A DNA stretch of 64,000 nucleotides from Wenzhouxiangella sp. XN201 (GTDB lineage Bacteria > Pseudomonadota > Gammaproteobacteria > Xanthomonadales > Wenzhouxiangellaceae): positions 1 to 64,000 of the forward strand of contig NZ_JAAIVI010000017.1 in assembly GCF_011008905.1 (NCBI RefSeq), in the 5' to 3' direction. The notes under the pieces are model-generated. The model was not told where the DNA came from and did not search any database. It saw nothing but the letters and a program-made list of their open reading frames with translations. Positions 8,522-17,668 of the stretch are shown here, one piece after another. How positions within the stretch are numbered: the stretch's first letter is position 1; each line of letters begins with the position of its first letter. The position numbers and the translations under genes were made by a program.

Positions 8522-9373
8522 CTAGTCAGAAGATTGCGTCTCGGCAGGATCGACCACGGTGACCGGGAAGGGTCGCGTGGCCTCACCAGCGTACAGCGAG
8601 CGATGGGGAAACGGAATCTCGATGCCGGCGTCATCCAGGGCCCGCTTGACGGCGGTGGCGACGGTGCTGCGGAATTTCAGGAAGTCCTCGCGTCGTGACC
8701 ACACAGAGAACTGAATCTGAAGTTCCGATTCCCCGAAACCGAGAAAATACATAATCGGCTCGGGTTCGTCGAGGCAGGCCGGGATGTGTTCGGCCACATC
8801 CATGAGTACCTCACGGACATGATCGAGATCTTCCTTGTAGGCCACGCCGAGCATCAGGTCATAGCGGCGGATGGGATAGCGGGTGATAGTGATCACCTCG
8901 CTCTTGATCAGGGTCTCGTTGGGAATGCGGATGAAGACATTATTGAGGGTGCGCAGCTTGACCGACAGGGCGTCGATTGACAGCACTTCGCCGGTGGTTT
9001 CCCCGACCTGGATGAAATCCCCGATCTCGAAGCTGCGCTCACCGATCAGGAACAGGCCGCTGATCAGGTTGGAGGCGGTCGTCTGCGAGGCAAACCCGAT
9101 GGCCACCGTCAGTATGCCCGCGGCCCCCATGATGACCGCGAGACTGAAGCCCAGTTCGCGCATGGCCGAGGCGATGAACAGGGCCAGCACGCCGTAAAAC
9201 ACCGCGCGCCGGGTGAGCTGCAGGGTCTGTGGCGCCAGGCGCTTACTCAGTAGCCGTTGTGTCAGCCGGCCGCCCAGCGAGGCCAGCAGCAGGCCGGCAC
9301 CGACCATGACGACCGCCCGCATGATCGACAGGAATGTTTCGCTGGTGATCAGGCTGTGCAGTGTATCGCTCAT
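8522..9373 (-). CDS. Small-conductance mechanosensitive channel (MscS family)
   Basis: 283 residues. Three N-terminal membrane segments end in the pore helix (AAGILTVAIGFASQTTASNLISGLFL, from about residue 85). The beta domain follows with GDFIQVGETTGEV, then the C-terminal cytoplasmic domain (IPNETLI...). The channel releases solutes under hypo-osmotic stress. I use the ATG at 9373, which has GGAAG upstream and sits two bases from the stop of the preceding gene, indicating translational coupling. The longer ATG at 9385 is less likely. Confidence 0.9.
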   Translation of the reverse strand: MSDTLHSLITSETFLSIMRAVVMVGAGLLLASLGGRLTQRLLSKRLAPQTLQLTRRAVFYGVLALFIASAMRELGFSLAVIMGAAGILTVAIGFASQTTASNLISGLFLIGERSFEIGDFIQVGETTGEVLSIDALSVKLRTLNNVFIRIPNETLIKSEVITITRYPIRRYDLMLGVAYKEDLDHVREVLMDVAEHIPACLDEPEPIMYFLGFGESELQIQFSVWSRREDFLKFRSTVATAVKRALDDAGIEIPFPHRSLYAGEATRPFPVTVVDPAETQSSD

Positions 9374-9374
9374 G

Positions 9375-10181
9375 TCAGCTTCCAAACAGTACGCTGAACG
9401 CCCGTACGAGTCCGAAGCGTGAAGGATCCTTGCGGGGTCCTGCCAGCTTCTCGATCGGCACGCCGGGATCCGGCGCCTTCGCGTCGACGCTGACCTTGGC
9501 CAGATCGGAGTTGCCTTCGCGCACCAGTGTGACGCGCTGGGTCCACAGGCTGGCGTCGGCGGCCCCGTACAGTGACAGCATGGGGACCGGCAGGCTGATC
9601 TTCTCCAACGGCAGAATCGTATCGGCCCGGTTGCGAATCAGCAGCGGCGTGATCGCCCGGTGGGGTCTGAGCGGCAATTCCTCGATGCGGTGTCGGGCCT
9701 GGGTGCGTCCCGCGTAGCACAGTTCGCCTTCCTGCGTGGATGGCCCGAACCAGGTATCCGACAGGACCAGGGACGGCACCTCCCTGAGCAGAACCGGCGG
9801 ACTGCCGGCCAGGATGCGCAGGTAGACCGGCGTCGAAAGATAGAGCGTGATTTCCTCGTGCCCCGGTAGATGAATGGGTTGACGCGGACGAATGACGATC
9901 GATCGGTCGGCAAGCACCGGCTCCAGCCGGATCGTGTCGGTCTCATCGGCCTGGACAAAGCGCTCGTCGTAGGGTTCCGGCAGGCCCCTGGCGACCCGCG
10001 ACTTCAGCCGGGCTTCGCTGTCGGCTTCCGGCTGACGCCCGATGCGGATCAGCCAGGTCGGCCGGGAGCGCCCGATGGCCAGATCGAGCGGGCCCAGCGT
10101 CAGGTGGAGGGTTCGACCCTCCGGCACGGCTCTGGCCTGCCACCAGGGTTGGTCTCCGGCGGTCTTTCGGGCTGTACTCAT
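9375..10181 (-). CDS. DUF432-like protein coupled to MscS
   Basis: 268 residues, no signal peptide and no membrane segment; a beta-rich soluble protein. Recognisable stretches are LGPLDLAIGRSRPTWLIRIG near the start and the central IHLPGHEEITLYLSTPVYLRI. This resembles the DUF432 family, which I recall beside MscS genes; the assignment is from memory. Its stop lies against the mscS start, so the pair is almost certainly cotranslated. That suggests a role linked to the channel or envelope stress, which is inference only. Confidence 0.6.
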   Translation of the reverse strand: MSTARKTAGDQPWWQARAVPEGRTLHLTLGPLDLAIGRSRPTWLIRIGRQPEADSEARLKSRVARGLPEPYDERFVQADETDTIRLEPVLADRSIVIRPRQPIHLPGHEEITLYLSTPVYLRILAGSPPVLLREVPSLVLSDTWFGPSTQEGELCYAGRTQARHRIEELPLRPHRAITPLLIRNRADTILPLEKISLPVPMLSLYGAADASLWTQRVTLVREGNSDLAKVSVDAKAPDPGVPIEKLAGPRKDPSRFGLVRAFSVLFGS

Positions 10182-10225
10182 GGATGTCGACCGGTGGTGA
10201 TGTACTCAGTGTACAACGCGCTAGC

Positions 10226-10262
10226 GGCTCTGAGCGTTACCTAATTAACCGCATGGCCCACT
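10226..10262. repeat. Solitary arm of the 61525-61792 repeat
   Basis: The sequence GGCTCTGAGCGTTACC followed by an AATT-containing stretch and GCCCACT matches the right terminal arm at 61755-61791 at about 80% identity. No partner arm is visible nearby. The LysR stop codon and its last codons lie inside it. Confidence 0.7.
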
Positions 10263-11150
10263 GGCCGGGCCGGCGGCGTCTCTTAAAAGTGTGGAGAGGC
10301 GGCGTGCGCCGGGGCCGGCGCTGTCGGCATCGGCGTAGACGAGATAAAGCGTTGCCCAGCGTTCGCGCCCTTCGCGCAAGGGCAGCGGCTTGAGCTGCCC
10401 GCCATGGAGTTCGCGCCGGATGATGCCTTCGGCGTACCAGGCAAAGCCCAGGCCCATGCAGGCGGCGCGGATCGAGGTGGCTTTGCTGCTCACCGTCCAG
10501 CGCCGTTCGCTCACCCGGTAGGCCTCGCTGGCGGCCGGCTGGCTGCCGCTGTCGCGCACCACCAGGTGTCGATGGTCGCGCAGGTCGTCGAGTGTGAGCT
10601 CGCGCCGGAGCTGGTGTAGTGGGTGATGCGGCGCGGCGGCGGCGATAAAGCGAACGCGAATGAGGGCGTCGCCGACGAAGCCCGCCGGAATCGAGGAAGC
10701 GATGGCCAGGTCGACTGCCCCGCGGGTGAGCAGCTCGCTGGTTCCGCCGAGCACCGACTCGTGCAGCTGCACGCGCATCTCGGGAAACTCCCGCGACAGG
10801 CGATCGAGGCAGTCGAGCAGCAGCCAGGTCGGGAAGATGATCTCGGCGGCGAGCCGCAGTTCGGGCTCCTCGCCTGCGGCGAGGCGCTGGGCCATGCGTT
10901 CGACCCGCCCGGATTCATCGATCAGGGCGTGCGCACGGCGGTACAGGGTCTGACCGGCCGCGGTCAGCACGGCGCGCCGGCCCTCGATGCGAAAGACCGC
11001 AAGCCCCAGTAAGGTCTCGATGCGATTAATGGCATAACTGAGCGTCGAGGCTGACTTGTTGATTGCCTCGGCGGCCGCCGCATAGCTGCCGGCCTCCACC
11101 ACCGCCACCAGCGCGCGCCACTGCTCGAGCGAGATCCGGGCGTGTTCCAT
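10245..11150 (-). CDS. LysR-family transcriptional regulator
   Basis: 301 residues. The N-terminal winged helix-turn-helix (ALVAVVEAGSYAAAAEAINKS, from about residue 10) is followed by the linker helix and a periplasmic-binding-type effector domain (about 90-290). It is divergent from the azoreductase/pirin operon across 110 bp, the standard LysR arrangement, so it likely controls that operon in response to an electrophile or quinone. Its last codons and TAA stop lie within a dispersed repeat arm, so the C-terminus may have been altered by the repeat. Confidence 0.92.
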   Translation of the reverse strand: MEHARISLEQWRALVAVVEAGSYAAAAEAINKSASTLSYAINRIETLLGLAVFRIEGRRAVLTAAGQTLYRRAHALIDESGRVERMAQRLAAGEEPELRLAAEIIFPTWLLLDCLDRLSREFPEMRVQLHESVLGGTSELLTRGAVDLAIASSIPAGFVGDALIRVRFIAAAAPHHPLHQLRRELTLDDLRDHRHLVVRDSGSQPAASEAYRVSERRWTVSSKATSIRAACMGLGFAWYAEGIIRRELHGGQLKPLPLREGRERWATLYLVYADADSAGPGARRLSTLLRDAAGPASGPCG

Positions 11151-11151
11151 G

Positions 11152-11166
11152 TTCGAATAAATCGAA
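11152..11166. promoter_or_regulatory. Candidate LysR box (T-N11-A)
   Basis: TTCGAATAAATCGAA is a perfect 5-bp inverted repeat with a 5-bp centre that fits T-N11-A. It begins one base from the lysR ATG, consistent with autorepression. AT-rich ATCGAT sequence continues to 11200. Confidence 0.5.
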
Positions 11167-11260
11167 TGATTAAGCCAATATTTTGCGCTTTTTAATCGAT
11201 TGGATCAAATGTAGTCTGCATCCTGAAGTCCGACCCCTGGAACAACTGGAGGTACAGAAC

Positions 11261-11863
11261 ATGCAAACATTACTGGTGATCAAGTCGAGCCTGTTTAACG
11301 GCTCGGGCCAGTCGAGCCGGCTGGCCGACGCTTTTGCCGCGCGCTGGCGCGAGAACAATCCGAACGGGAGGGTCCTGTGCCGCGATCTGGCGCTTGAGCC
11401 GCTGCCGCACCTGACGGCCGAAGCCTTCACCGGCTTTCAGCGCGACAGTGCCGAACGCAGCCCGGGGCAGCACGCTGCCGCTGCGATATCCGACGAGTTG
11501 ATCGCTGAACTCAATGCGGCCGATGCCGTTGTGCTCGGGCTGCCGATGTACAACTTCACCATCCCGTCGACCTTCAAGGCCTGGATGGATCATGTCGCCC
11601 GTGCCGGCGTGACTTTTCGCTATACCGAGAACGGGCCGGAGGGCCTGGTCGGGGAAAAGCCGCTGTACGTTTTCGCCGCCCGCGGCGGAAAGTACCAGGG
11701 CACCGAGATGGATACCCAGACGCCGCTGATTCGCACTTTCTTCGGCATGCTGGGCATCACCGGCGTCCGCTTTACCTATGTCGAAGGCCTGGCCATGGGC
11801 GAGGAAACGGCTGAACAGGCGCGTTCGCAGGCGGTCGAAGCCATCGACCGCCTGGCGGCCTGA
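11261..11863 (+). CDS. azoR: FMN-dependent NADH-azoreductase
   Basis: Flavodoxin-fold quinone/azo reductase of 200 residues, the usual AzoR length. The FMN phosphate loop is SSLFNGSGQSS near residue 9; LGLPMYNFTIPSTFKAWMDHVARAG (about 93-117) and AARGGKY (about 140) are family signatures. The ATG at 11261 has a strong GGAGG eight bases upstream, so the longer frame from 11183 is rejected. First gene of an azoR-pirin operon divergent from lysR, suggesting detoxification of quinones or electrophiles. Confidence 0.93.
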   Translation: MQTLLVIKSSLFNGSGQSSRLADAFAARWRENNPNGRVLCRDLALEPLPHLTAEAFTGFQRDSAERSPGQHAAAAISDELIAELNAADAVVLGLPMYNFTIPSTFKAWMDHVARAGVTFRYTENGPEGLVGEKPLYVFAARGGKYQGTEMDTQTPLIRTFFGMLGITGVRFTYVEGLAMGEETAEQARSQAVEAIDRLAA

Positions 11864-11879
11864 ACCGGGAGATTCTGTC

Positions 11880-12755
11880 ATGACCCACAATCGCGAACTG
11901 AGACTGACCATTCCTTCGATGCCGACTTCGGACGGCGCCGGCGTCAAGTTGCGCCGCAGCCTCGGCCAGCGCGCCGTCGATGCGCTCCGGCTCGATCCCT
12001 TCCTGATGCTCGACGAGTTCTACTCGGACAACCCCGACGACTACCTCGCCGGCTTTCCGCCGCATCCGCACCGCGGGTTCGAGACGGTCACCTACATGCT
12101 CGATGGGCACATGCAGCACCAGGACCACCTCGGCAACACGGGTGACCTGGGCCCCGGTGGCGTGCAGTGGATGACCGCCGGGCGTGGCGTGATCCACTCG
12201 GAGATGCCGCAGCAGCGCGAGGGCCGCATGCGCGGCTTCCAGCTGTGGATCAACCTGCCGGGGGCCGAAAAAATGAAACCGGCCGACTATCGCGATATTC
12301 CGGCCGAGTCGATTCCGGAGCTGGAACTGGATGGGGCGCGTATCCGCGTCATTGCCGGCCGGATCGCGCTCGAGGGCCAGGCGGCCGCCGGCGCGGTCAA
12401 CGCCGAGCCGGACTCGATGGCCACCGACCCGGTCTACCTCGACGTCCACCTGGAGGCCAATGCCGAGCTGGTACTGCCCTTGCCGGAAAGTCACAACGCC
12501 TTTGTCTATCCCTACGAAGGCGAGCTCGACGTGGCCGGGCAATTCCTGCGGCAGCAGGCGGTCGGAATCCTGGGCGAAGGCGAGGCGGTGTCCCTGCGCG
12601 CCGGTGAAGCGGGTGCCCGATTGCTGCTGCTGGCCGGCCGGCCGATCGGTGAGCCGGTGGCCCAGTACGGGCCTTTCGTGATGAATACGCGCGAGGAGAT
12701 CGAGCAGGCCGTCGCGGATTATCGCGACGGACGACTGACAGATGCGCCCGCCTGA
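11880..12755 (+). CDS. Pirin family protein
   Basis: Cupin-fold protein of 291 residues. The N-terminal metal site reads FPPHPHRGFETVTYMLDG (residues about 58-75), with the later HQDHLGN and the conserved GGVQWMTAGRGVIHSEMP. Bacterial pirins often act as quercetin-type dioxygenases or redox sensors. It follows azoR by 16 bp and is probably cotranscribed with it. The start follows GGGAGATTCTGTC. Confidence 0.93.
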   Translation: MTHNRELRLTIPSMPTSDGAGVKLRRSLGQRAVDALRLDPFLMLDEFYSDNPDDYLAGFPPHPHRGFETVTYMLDGHMQHQDHLGNTGDLGPGGVQWMTAGRGVIHSEMPQQREGRMRGFQLWINLPGAEKMKPADYRDIPAESIPELELDGARIRVIAGRIALEGQAAAGAVNAEPDSMATDPVYLDVHLEANAELVLPLPESHNAFVYPYEGELDVAGQFLRQQAVGILGEGEAVSLRAGEAGARLLLLAGRPIGEPVAQYGPFVMNTREEIEQAVADYRDGRLTDAPA

Positions 12756-12892
12756 GCGACGCGGTGTGGCCGTTTCCCGAACGCCGCATTTCGGGCGCGA
12801 GCTTCAATTCTCGAGCACGGCATCACCGGAGCCGCAATCATGAAACCGTGCAATAATCCACACTAGCGCAACTCCGAGGGGATGCACTTCTC

Positions 12893-13279
12893 ATGTTTAC
12901 CGCGAACCAGATCGTCGCCCACCTGGTCGGGGACTACATTCTGCAAAGCGACTGGATGGTGCGGGAGAAGGGCTCCAGCACACTGGCGGCGACCGTACAT
13001 GTCGTCTTCTACACGCTACCGTTTCTGCTGATTACGCAAAGCCCGGCCGCACTGGCCATCATCGCCGGAACGCACTTTGTCATCGATCGCTGGCGTCTGG
13101 CCCGCTTTCTGATCTGGGCCAAGAACCGGCCCTGGCCAGGCAGTCGCCCCTGGTCGGAGTGTCGGAAAACCGGCTATCCGCCTGAACTTCCGGCATGGAT
13201 GGCGACCTGGCTGATGATCCTCGTCGACAACATCCTGCATATCCTGATCAACGGCGCGGCGATCTACTACTTTGGCTGA
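12893..13279 (+). CDS. DUF3307 family membrane protein
   Basis: 128 residues with the family opening IVAHLVGDYILQSDWM. There are about three hydrophobic helices and a conserved HFVIDRWRLAR segment near the middle. Function unknown; some DUF3307 proteins lie near SatD-type genes, but no such neighbour exists here. Its last 13 bp overlap the end of the convergent lipase gene. Confidence 0.8.
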   Translation: MFTANQIVAHLVGDYILQSDWMVREKGSSTLAATVHVVFYTLPFLLITQSPAALAIIAGTHFVIDRWRLARFLIWAKNRPWPGSRPWSECRKTGYPPELPAWMATWLMILVDNILHILINGAAIYYFG

Positions 13280-15105
13280 GTTGCCCCGGGCGACGCCTTG
13301 CGCTGGCTGAGCCAGTCCGGCAGTTTCTCGAGCGCCTCCCGGTAGCCTGCTTCGACTATGCGCTCGAAGGCCGCGACCTGGGTCATGCCGAACTTGCGCA
13401 CATCCGGATTGAGCAGCAGGTCGGCCTGTTTGCCCTGTTCGCGGACCCGGATGACGCTTCCGATTTCAGTCGACTTGAGCAACAAGGTGACCAGGCCGGG
13501 AACCCGGTAGCGCCGGCCAAACGGCAGCCAGCGGCTGCGCAGCAGCGTCCAGGCCGACGGCAGCTCTTCGTAGTCGACCTCGTAGGTCTTGCGTGACGAC
13601 AGATCCACTGCCACCACCTCACCGACGGGACAGCGACGCATGACGTCGACCGGCAGCCCGTTGAGTACGGCGCCGTCGACTGCGAGGTGTCGATTGACGA
13701 CAGCCGGCGGCAAGGCGCCGGGCATGGCGGCGGTCGCCTGCACGGCCCGGTCGATCGGGCCGCTGGTGTGGATGTTGATGGACCCGCTGTCGAGGTTGCT
13801 CGACAGACAGAAGAAGGGAAGCGGCAGATCCTCGATTCGGCCGGGGAGCAGTTTTCGGGTCGCTTTCATCATGCGCCGGCCGCTCAGAAGCGAAACCAGC
13901 GGCAGTGTGTAGTTGCTGAAGGGCTTGCCCACGACGAACCCTTCGTAGGCGGCCTGGTAAACCGCTTCGGGGGAATGCTTCTTCGCCATGGCGGCGCCCA
14001 GGATGGCGCCGATGCTGGATCCCCCGATCCAGTCGATTTCGACGCCGGCCTCTGTCAGGGCGCGATAGACGCCGATGTGCGAAAACCCGCGCGCTGCCCC
14101 GGCACCGAGCACCAGGCCCAGGGCTCGGCCAGCGACCACCCGGGCGACCCGCTCGACATCTGGACGATGGCCCGAGAAGGCATGCAGGTGAAAATTGACA
14201 TCGCGTTGTTCCAGCCAGGCGCGCGTACCGCGGATCTCGCCCTGCTCGGCTGGATGGACGAGCACCAGGGCATGCTGAGCGAGGCGAAAGGCATCGTCCT
14301 TGCTGTCGAACACGGTCTCCCAGGCCTGCGGTTGGGGTTGTGCGGTGGTGTCGGCCAGCAAGAGCACCATATCCGCTTGCCGAACCGCCAGCTGTGACCA
14401 GGGGCTCGTCGCGGCGTGGGCGCGGTAGACCACGAAGCGGTGACGATCTTCCTGCTCATCCAGCCAGCCCGGCAGCGCGGGCGGTATTTCGGAGCTGGTG
14501 TCGAGCGCCGTCACGGGCGCACCCGCGTGGCCGAGCTTGTCCGGGCTGAGATCCAGTACAGCACCGAACTTGCCGAGCGCGTTGACCAGTTCCCCGACGA
14601 AGGCCTCGATCCTCGAATTGCTGGTTATCGGGACCAGGCAAATATTGGTCAGTCGTCGCGTCGACGCCGAGTTGCCGGAGGTGCGTCGCTGTAGACGCGC
14701 GGCGATGCTGCCCGCCAACTTCATGGTCATGCGCGGATAGCGTTCGGCCAGTTGATCGAATTCGGCGCGGTCGATCTTCAGCAGCTGGCTGTCGCGAGCA
14801 GCCCGAATACCGGCGGAGCGCGGCTGACCGGTCAGCAGGCTGATCTCGCCGACGGTTTCGTCGGGCATTACCTCGCCGACCAGGGTCTGGTTGGTGACAT
14901 TGTCATCCGACTCCTGGTCGATCCACACCTGTAGCCGGCCGCGAACAAGAAAGTACAGCGAATCACCCGGATCGCCCTGTCGGAACAGCCATTCCCCGCC
15001 GGTGAGTGTTTCTTGCCTGAAGGCTTCCAGGACCGGCTCTATCTCGTCACTGTCCAGGTCGAAATAGCGTCCGATCAGATCGTGGATGCGAGGGTTGATA
15101 CTCAT
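13267..15105 (-). CDS. Patatin-like phospholipase with cyclic-nucleotide-binding domain
   Basis: 612 residues, resembling bacterial neuropathy-target-esterase proteins. Residues about 15-135 form a cyclic-nucleotide domain whose phosphate cassette GEISLLTGQPRSA keeps the Glu and Arg that contact cNMP. A linker domain follows. The patatin domain starts near 330: glycine-rich oxyanion loop GAGAARG, nucleophile motif GGSSIG, and catalytic Asp in AVDGAVLNG. It likely hydrolyses membrane phospholipids under cNMP control. It is the last gene of a leftward series devB-devC-devA-GAF-patatin and lies 35 bp after the GAF fusion. Confidence 0.93.
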   Translation of the reverse strand: MSINPRIHDLIGRYFDLDSDEIEPVLEAFRQETLTGGEWLFRQGDPGDSLYFLVRGRLQVWIDQESDDNVTNQTLVGEVMPDETVGEISLLTGQPRSAGIRAARDSQLLKIDRAEFDQLAERYPRMTMKLAGSIAARLQRRTSGNSASTRRLTNICLVPITSNSRIEAFVGELVNALGKFGAVLDLSPDKLGHAGAPVTALDTSSEIPPALPGWLDEQEDRHRFVVYRAHAATSPWSQLAVRQADMVLLLADTTAQPQPQAWETVFDSKDDAFRLAQHALVLVHPAEQGEIRGTRAWLEQRDVNFHLHAFSGHRPDVERVARVVAGRALGLVLGAGAARGFSHIGVYRALTEAGVEIDWIGGSSIGAILGAAMAKKHSPEAVYQAAYEGFVVGKPFSNYTLPLVSLLSGRRMMKATRKLLPGRIEDLPLPFFCLSSNLDSGSINIHTSGPIDRAVQATAAMPGALPPAVVNRHLAVDGAVLNGLPVDVMRRCPVGEVVAVDLSSRKTYEVDYEELPSAWTLLRSRWLPFGRRYRVPGLVTLLLKSTEIGSVIRVREQGKQADLLLNPDVRKFGMTQVAAFERIVEAGYREALEKLPDWLSQRKASPGATQPK

Positions 15106-15140
15106 GTCGGGCAGGTTCCTTGGATAGACGGGTCAAGCGA

Positions 15141-16499
15141 TCAGCGTGACGGATGCTTCCCCGGCTTCTGCGGAGCAGTCGCCAGATGTCCGAGATTCTG
15201 CAGGGTCTCCAGAATGACGCCGAGGGAACCCAGAAACTCCGCGAAACGCTCGGCATCGGCATCTTCGAACGGTTGGCCATCGCGGCGGTTGAGCAACTGT
15301 GCTACGGCAAATACTTCACCACTGCGGTCCTTGACCGGAAGGCAGAGGATGGACCGCGTGTGAAACCCGGACTGCCGGTCGACATCCGGGGAGAAGCGTG
15401 GATCGGCGTAGGCGTCATCGACCCGGACAGTTTCGCCGCTGGCCGCGACGGCACCGGCGATGCCGCTGCCGATGGGGATGCGAACCTCACCATCTTCCGG
15501 CAGGTCCTCGGCCACACGCAAGACCAGCGAATCGCGCTCGCGGTCGACCAGAAACAGTGAGGCGCGTTCGGCGTCGAGCAGCTGGCCAGCCTTGGCCGTG
15601 AAGCTGAAAAGCGCCTGCTCGAGCATGCTCTGGAAGGCCATGTCGCGCGCCAGCGCGGTGGCCTCGAGAAAGCGCTGGGACTCCTGAGTGATGTCGTCGA
15701 GCATATCCCTGAAGCCGGACTCGTCCAGGTCGGCGACGACCTCGGCAATCGGCTGCTTCTGACGGCTCTCCGCGAGGGTCTTCATCATGTGCTCGTTGCT
15801 GGCGATGACGGCGTCGGTGAAGGTCGAAAGGCGACCATCCTCCAGGTGAACGATGCGGTCGGCGATGTCGAGAATGCGGTTGTCGTGGGTTACCAAGAGG
15901 ATGGTGGTGCCCTTTTCCCGTGCCAGGGACTGCATCCGGTCGACCACTTCCCGCCCCGACTGCTTGTCGAGCGAGGCGGTGGGCTCGTCGGCCAGCAGCA
16001 TGTCGGGTTCGCCCACCAGGGCCCGGGCGATGGCCACTCGCTGGCGCTGCCCGCCCGACATCTGTTCGGGCTTGTGGTCCATGCGCTCGCTCAGGCCGAC
16101 TGCATCGAGCATGTCGCGTGCGCGCTGCCGCATGGCTGCGCGACCGATCCGGCCGCTGCAGCGCACGCCGAGTTCGACGTTTTGCTGTGCGCTCAGCGCT
16201 TCGACCAGGTTGTGCTGCTGGAAGATGAATCCGATCCGGCGCCGTACCTGTTCCAGCACCCGGCTGGAAGCGCCCCGGAGTTCCCGGCCGAGAATCTGCA
16301 CGCTACCGTCCTGGGTCGAGCGCAGGGCACCAACCAGGGTCAACAAAGTGGTCTTGCCCGAACCTGAAGGCCCGGTCACGATGACGATTTCACCGGCCGG
16401 AATATCGGTGGTGATATCGAACAGGATCTGCTTCTTGAGCGCGCCTCGCCCAAACGAATGATTGAGGTGCTCGATCCGGATTGCCGGCGGCATTGCCAT
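15141..16499 (-). CDS. devA: DevA-type ABC ATPase fused to a GAF domain
   Basis: 452 residues. The first 230 or so are a MacB/LolD/DevA-type ATPase: Walker A GPSGSGKTT, Q-loop FQQHNLVEAL, signature MSGGQRQRVAIARAL, Walker B MLLADEPTASLD and H-loop VTHD. Residues about 290-430 form a GAF domain (AERASLFLVDRERDSLVLRVAEDL, then IPIGSGIAGAVAASGE and LCLPVKDRSG). Ordinary DevA proteins stop after the ATPase, so this is a sensory fusion. The ATG at 16499 overlaps the devC stop by one base (TGATG). It should power the DevB/DevC exporter. Confidence 0.9.
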   Translation of the reverse strand: MAMPPAIRIEHLNHSFGRGALKKQILFDITTDIPAGEIVIVTGPSGSGKTTLLTLVGALRSTQDGSVQILGRELRGASSRVLEQVRRRIGFIFQQHNLVEALSAQQNVELGVRCSGRIGRAAMRQRARDMLDAVGLSERMDHKPEQMSGGQRQRVAIARALVGEPDMLLADEPTASLDKQSGREVVDRMQSLAREKGTTILLVTHDNRILDIADRIVHLEDGRLSTFTDAVIASNEHMMKTLAESRQKQPIAEVVADLDESGFRDMLDDITQESQRFLEATALARDMAFQSMLEQALFSFTAKAGQLLDAERASLFLVDRERDSLVLRVAEDLPEDGEVRIPIGSGIAGAVAASGETVRVDDAYADPRFSPDVDRQSGFHTRSILCLPVKDRSGEVFAVAQLLNRRDGQPFEDADAERFAEFLGSLGVILETLQNLGHLATAPQKPGKHPSR

Positions 16500-17662
16500 C
16501 AAAACACCTCTGCCGGGTCGACCCGGCGAATCTTGCGGATCGCCAGCAGCGCCGAGATCGCGCACATGGCCAGGGTCATGACGAAAACGGTGACGGCGCG
16601 ATCCACGGTGATGTAGAGCGGCAGCCGGGTGGCACCACCGGCCACGCCGTAGAGCCAGTGCACGATGGCAAGGCCGGGAATGTAGCCGAGCACGGCCAGG
16701 ATCGTGGCCTGCTGGAGCACGATGCCGTAAATAAAGCGATTCTTGAAGCCGATGGCGCGCAGCGTGGCATATTCGTTGAGATGCTCGGACACATCGGCAA
16801 ACAGAATCTGGTAGACGATGATGCCGCCGACGATAAAGCCCATGATGGCGCCAAAGGCGAAGATGTAGCCGATGGGCGTAGCCGAGTTCCAGTACTCCTG
16901 TTCACGCTCCACGAATTGCTTCTTGGTCAGGACCAGAACGTCTTCGGGAAGATAGGCTTCGAGCCGATCGCGAACACCTGTTGCATCAGCCCCTGGCTCA
17001 AGGCGGATGAGACCGAGATGAATACGGTTGCGCGATCGGTCCGGAAACAGCCGCAGCCAGTTGTCGTCACTGGTCAACACGGTCCCGTCGATTCCGAACG
17101 ACGTGCCCATCTCGAACAGCGCGACAACTTCCGTTCTTCGGTCATTGATTTCGGTCACGATCGGCTCGCCGGCCTGTAGCTCCTCCGCGACCGGGCCGAA
17201 CTCGGGGCGCGCAGCAGCATCGAAGGCAACGACATCCTGTGCCGTGAGCATGGCCCGGGCTTCGGCGAAGCCGGGTGCGTCGAGCACGTCATGCTGCGGA
17301 TCGAACCCCACCGCATTGATGCTGCGGCGGTCGTTGTTCCAGGGGTTCTTCCAGACCGCCGGAAAGATATAGACCGGCATGACCTCGGCGACGTCCTCGT
17401 CGGCCAGCGCCTGGTAGAGCCTTCGTATGGAAAAATCCTGGGGCCGGACGATGAACACGCTGTCGGTGCTGAACAGCGCGATGTCGTAGTTGAACTGCTC
17501 GTGAAAGCGCACGGCACTTTCGAACAGGGCCGAACGAAATCCGAGTTGCATCATGATCAGCAGCACGGCGAAGGTGATGCCGGCAATCGCCACCACCAGA
17601 CGAAGCGGACGATGCTTGAGCTGCAGCCAGCCCAGCGGGGGTCTTGGAGGCCAGAACACCAC
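16499..17662 (-). CDS. devC: DevC-like ABC exporter permease
   Basis: 387 residues, FtsX/MacB fold: one N-terminal membrane helix (about 22-42), a periplasmic domain of about 220 residues, and three C-terminal helices. The end, AIRKIRRVDPAEVF, is typical of the family. DevC of heterocyst cyanobacteria is the permease of a glycolipid exporter; proteobacterial homologues move unknown lipids or peptides. The start codon is GTG at 17662, six bases after the devB stop. It overlaps devA by one stop/start base. Confidence 0.88.
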   Translation of the reverse strand: MVFWPPRPPLGWLQLKHRPLRLVVAIAGITFAVLLIMMQLGFRSALFESAVRFHEQFNYDIALFSTDSVFIVRPQDFSIRRLYQALADEDVAEVMPVYIFPAVWKNPWNNDRRSINAVGFDPQHDVLDAPGFAEARAMLTAQDVVAFDAAARPEFGPVAEELQAGEPIVTEINDRRTEVVALFEMGTSFGIDGTVLTSDDNWLRLFPDRSRNRIHLGLIRLEPGADATGVRDRLEAYLPEDVLVLTKKQFVEREQEYWNSATPIGYIFAFGAIMGFIVGGIIVYQILFADVSEHLNEYATLRAIGFKNRFIYGIVLQQATILAVLGYIPGLAIVHWLYGVAGGATRLPLYITVDRAVTVFVMTLAMCAISALLAIRKIRRVDPAEVF

Positions 17663-17668
17663 CGGCGA

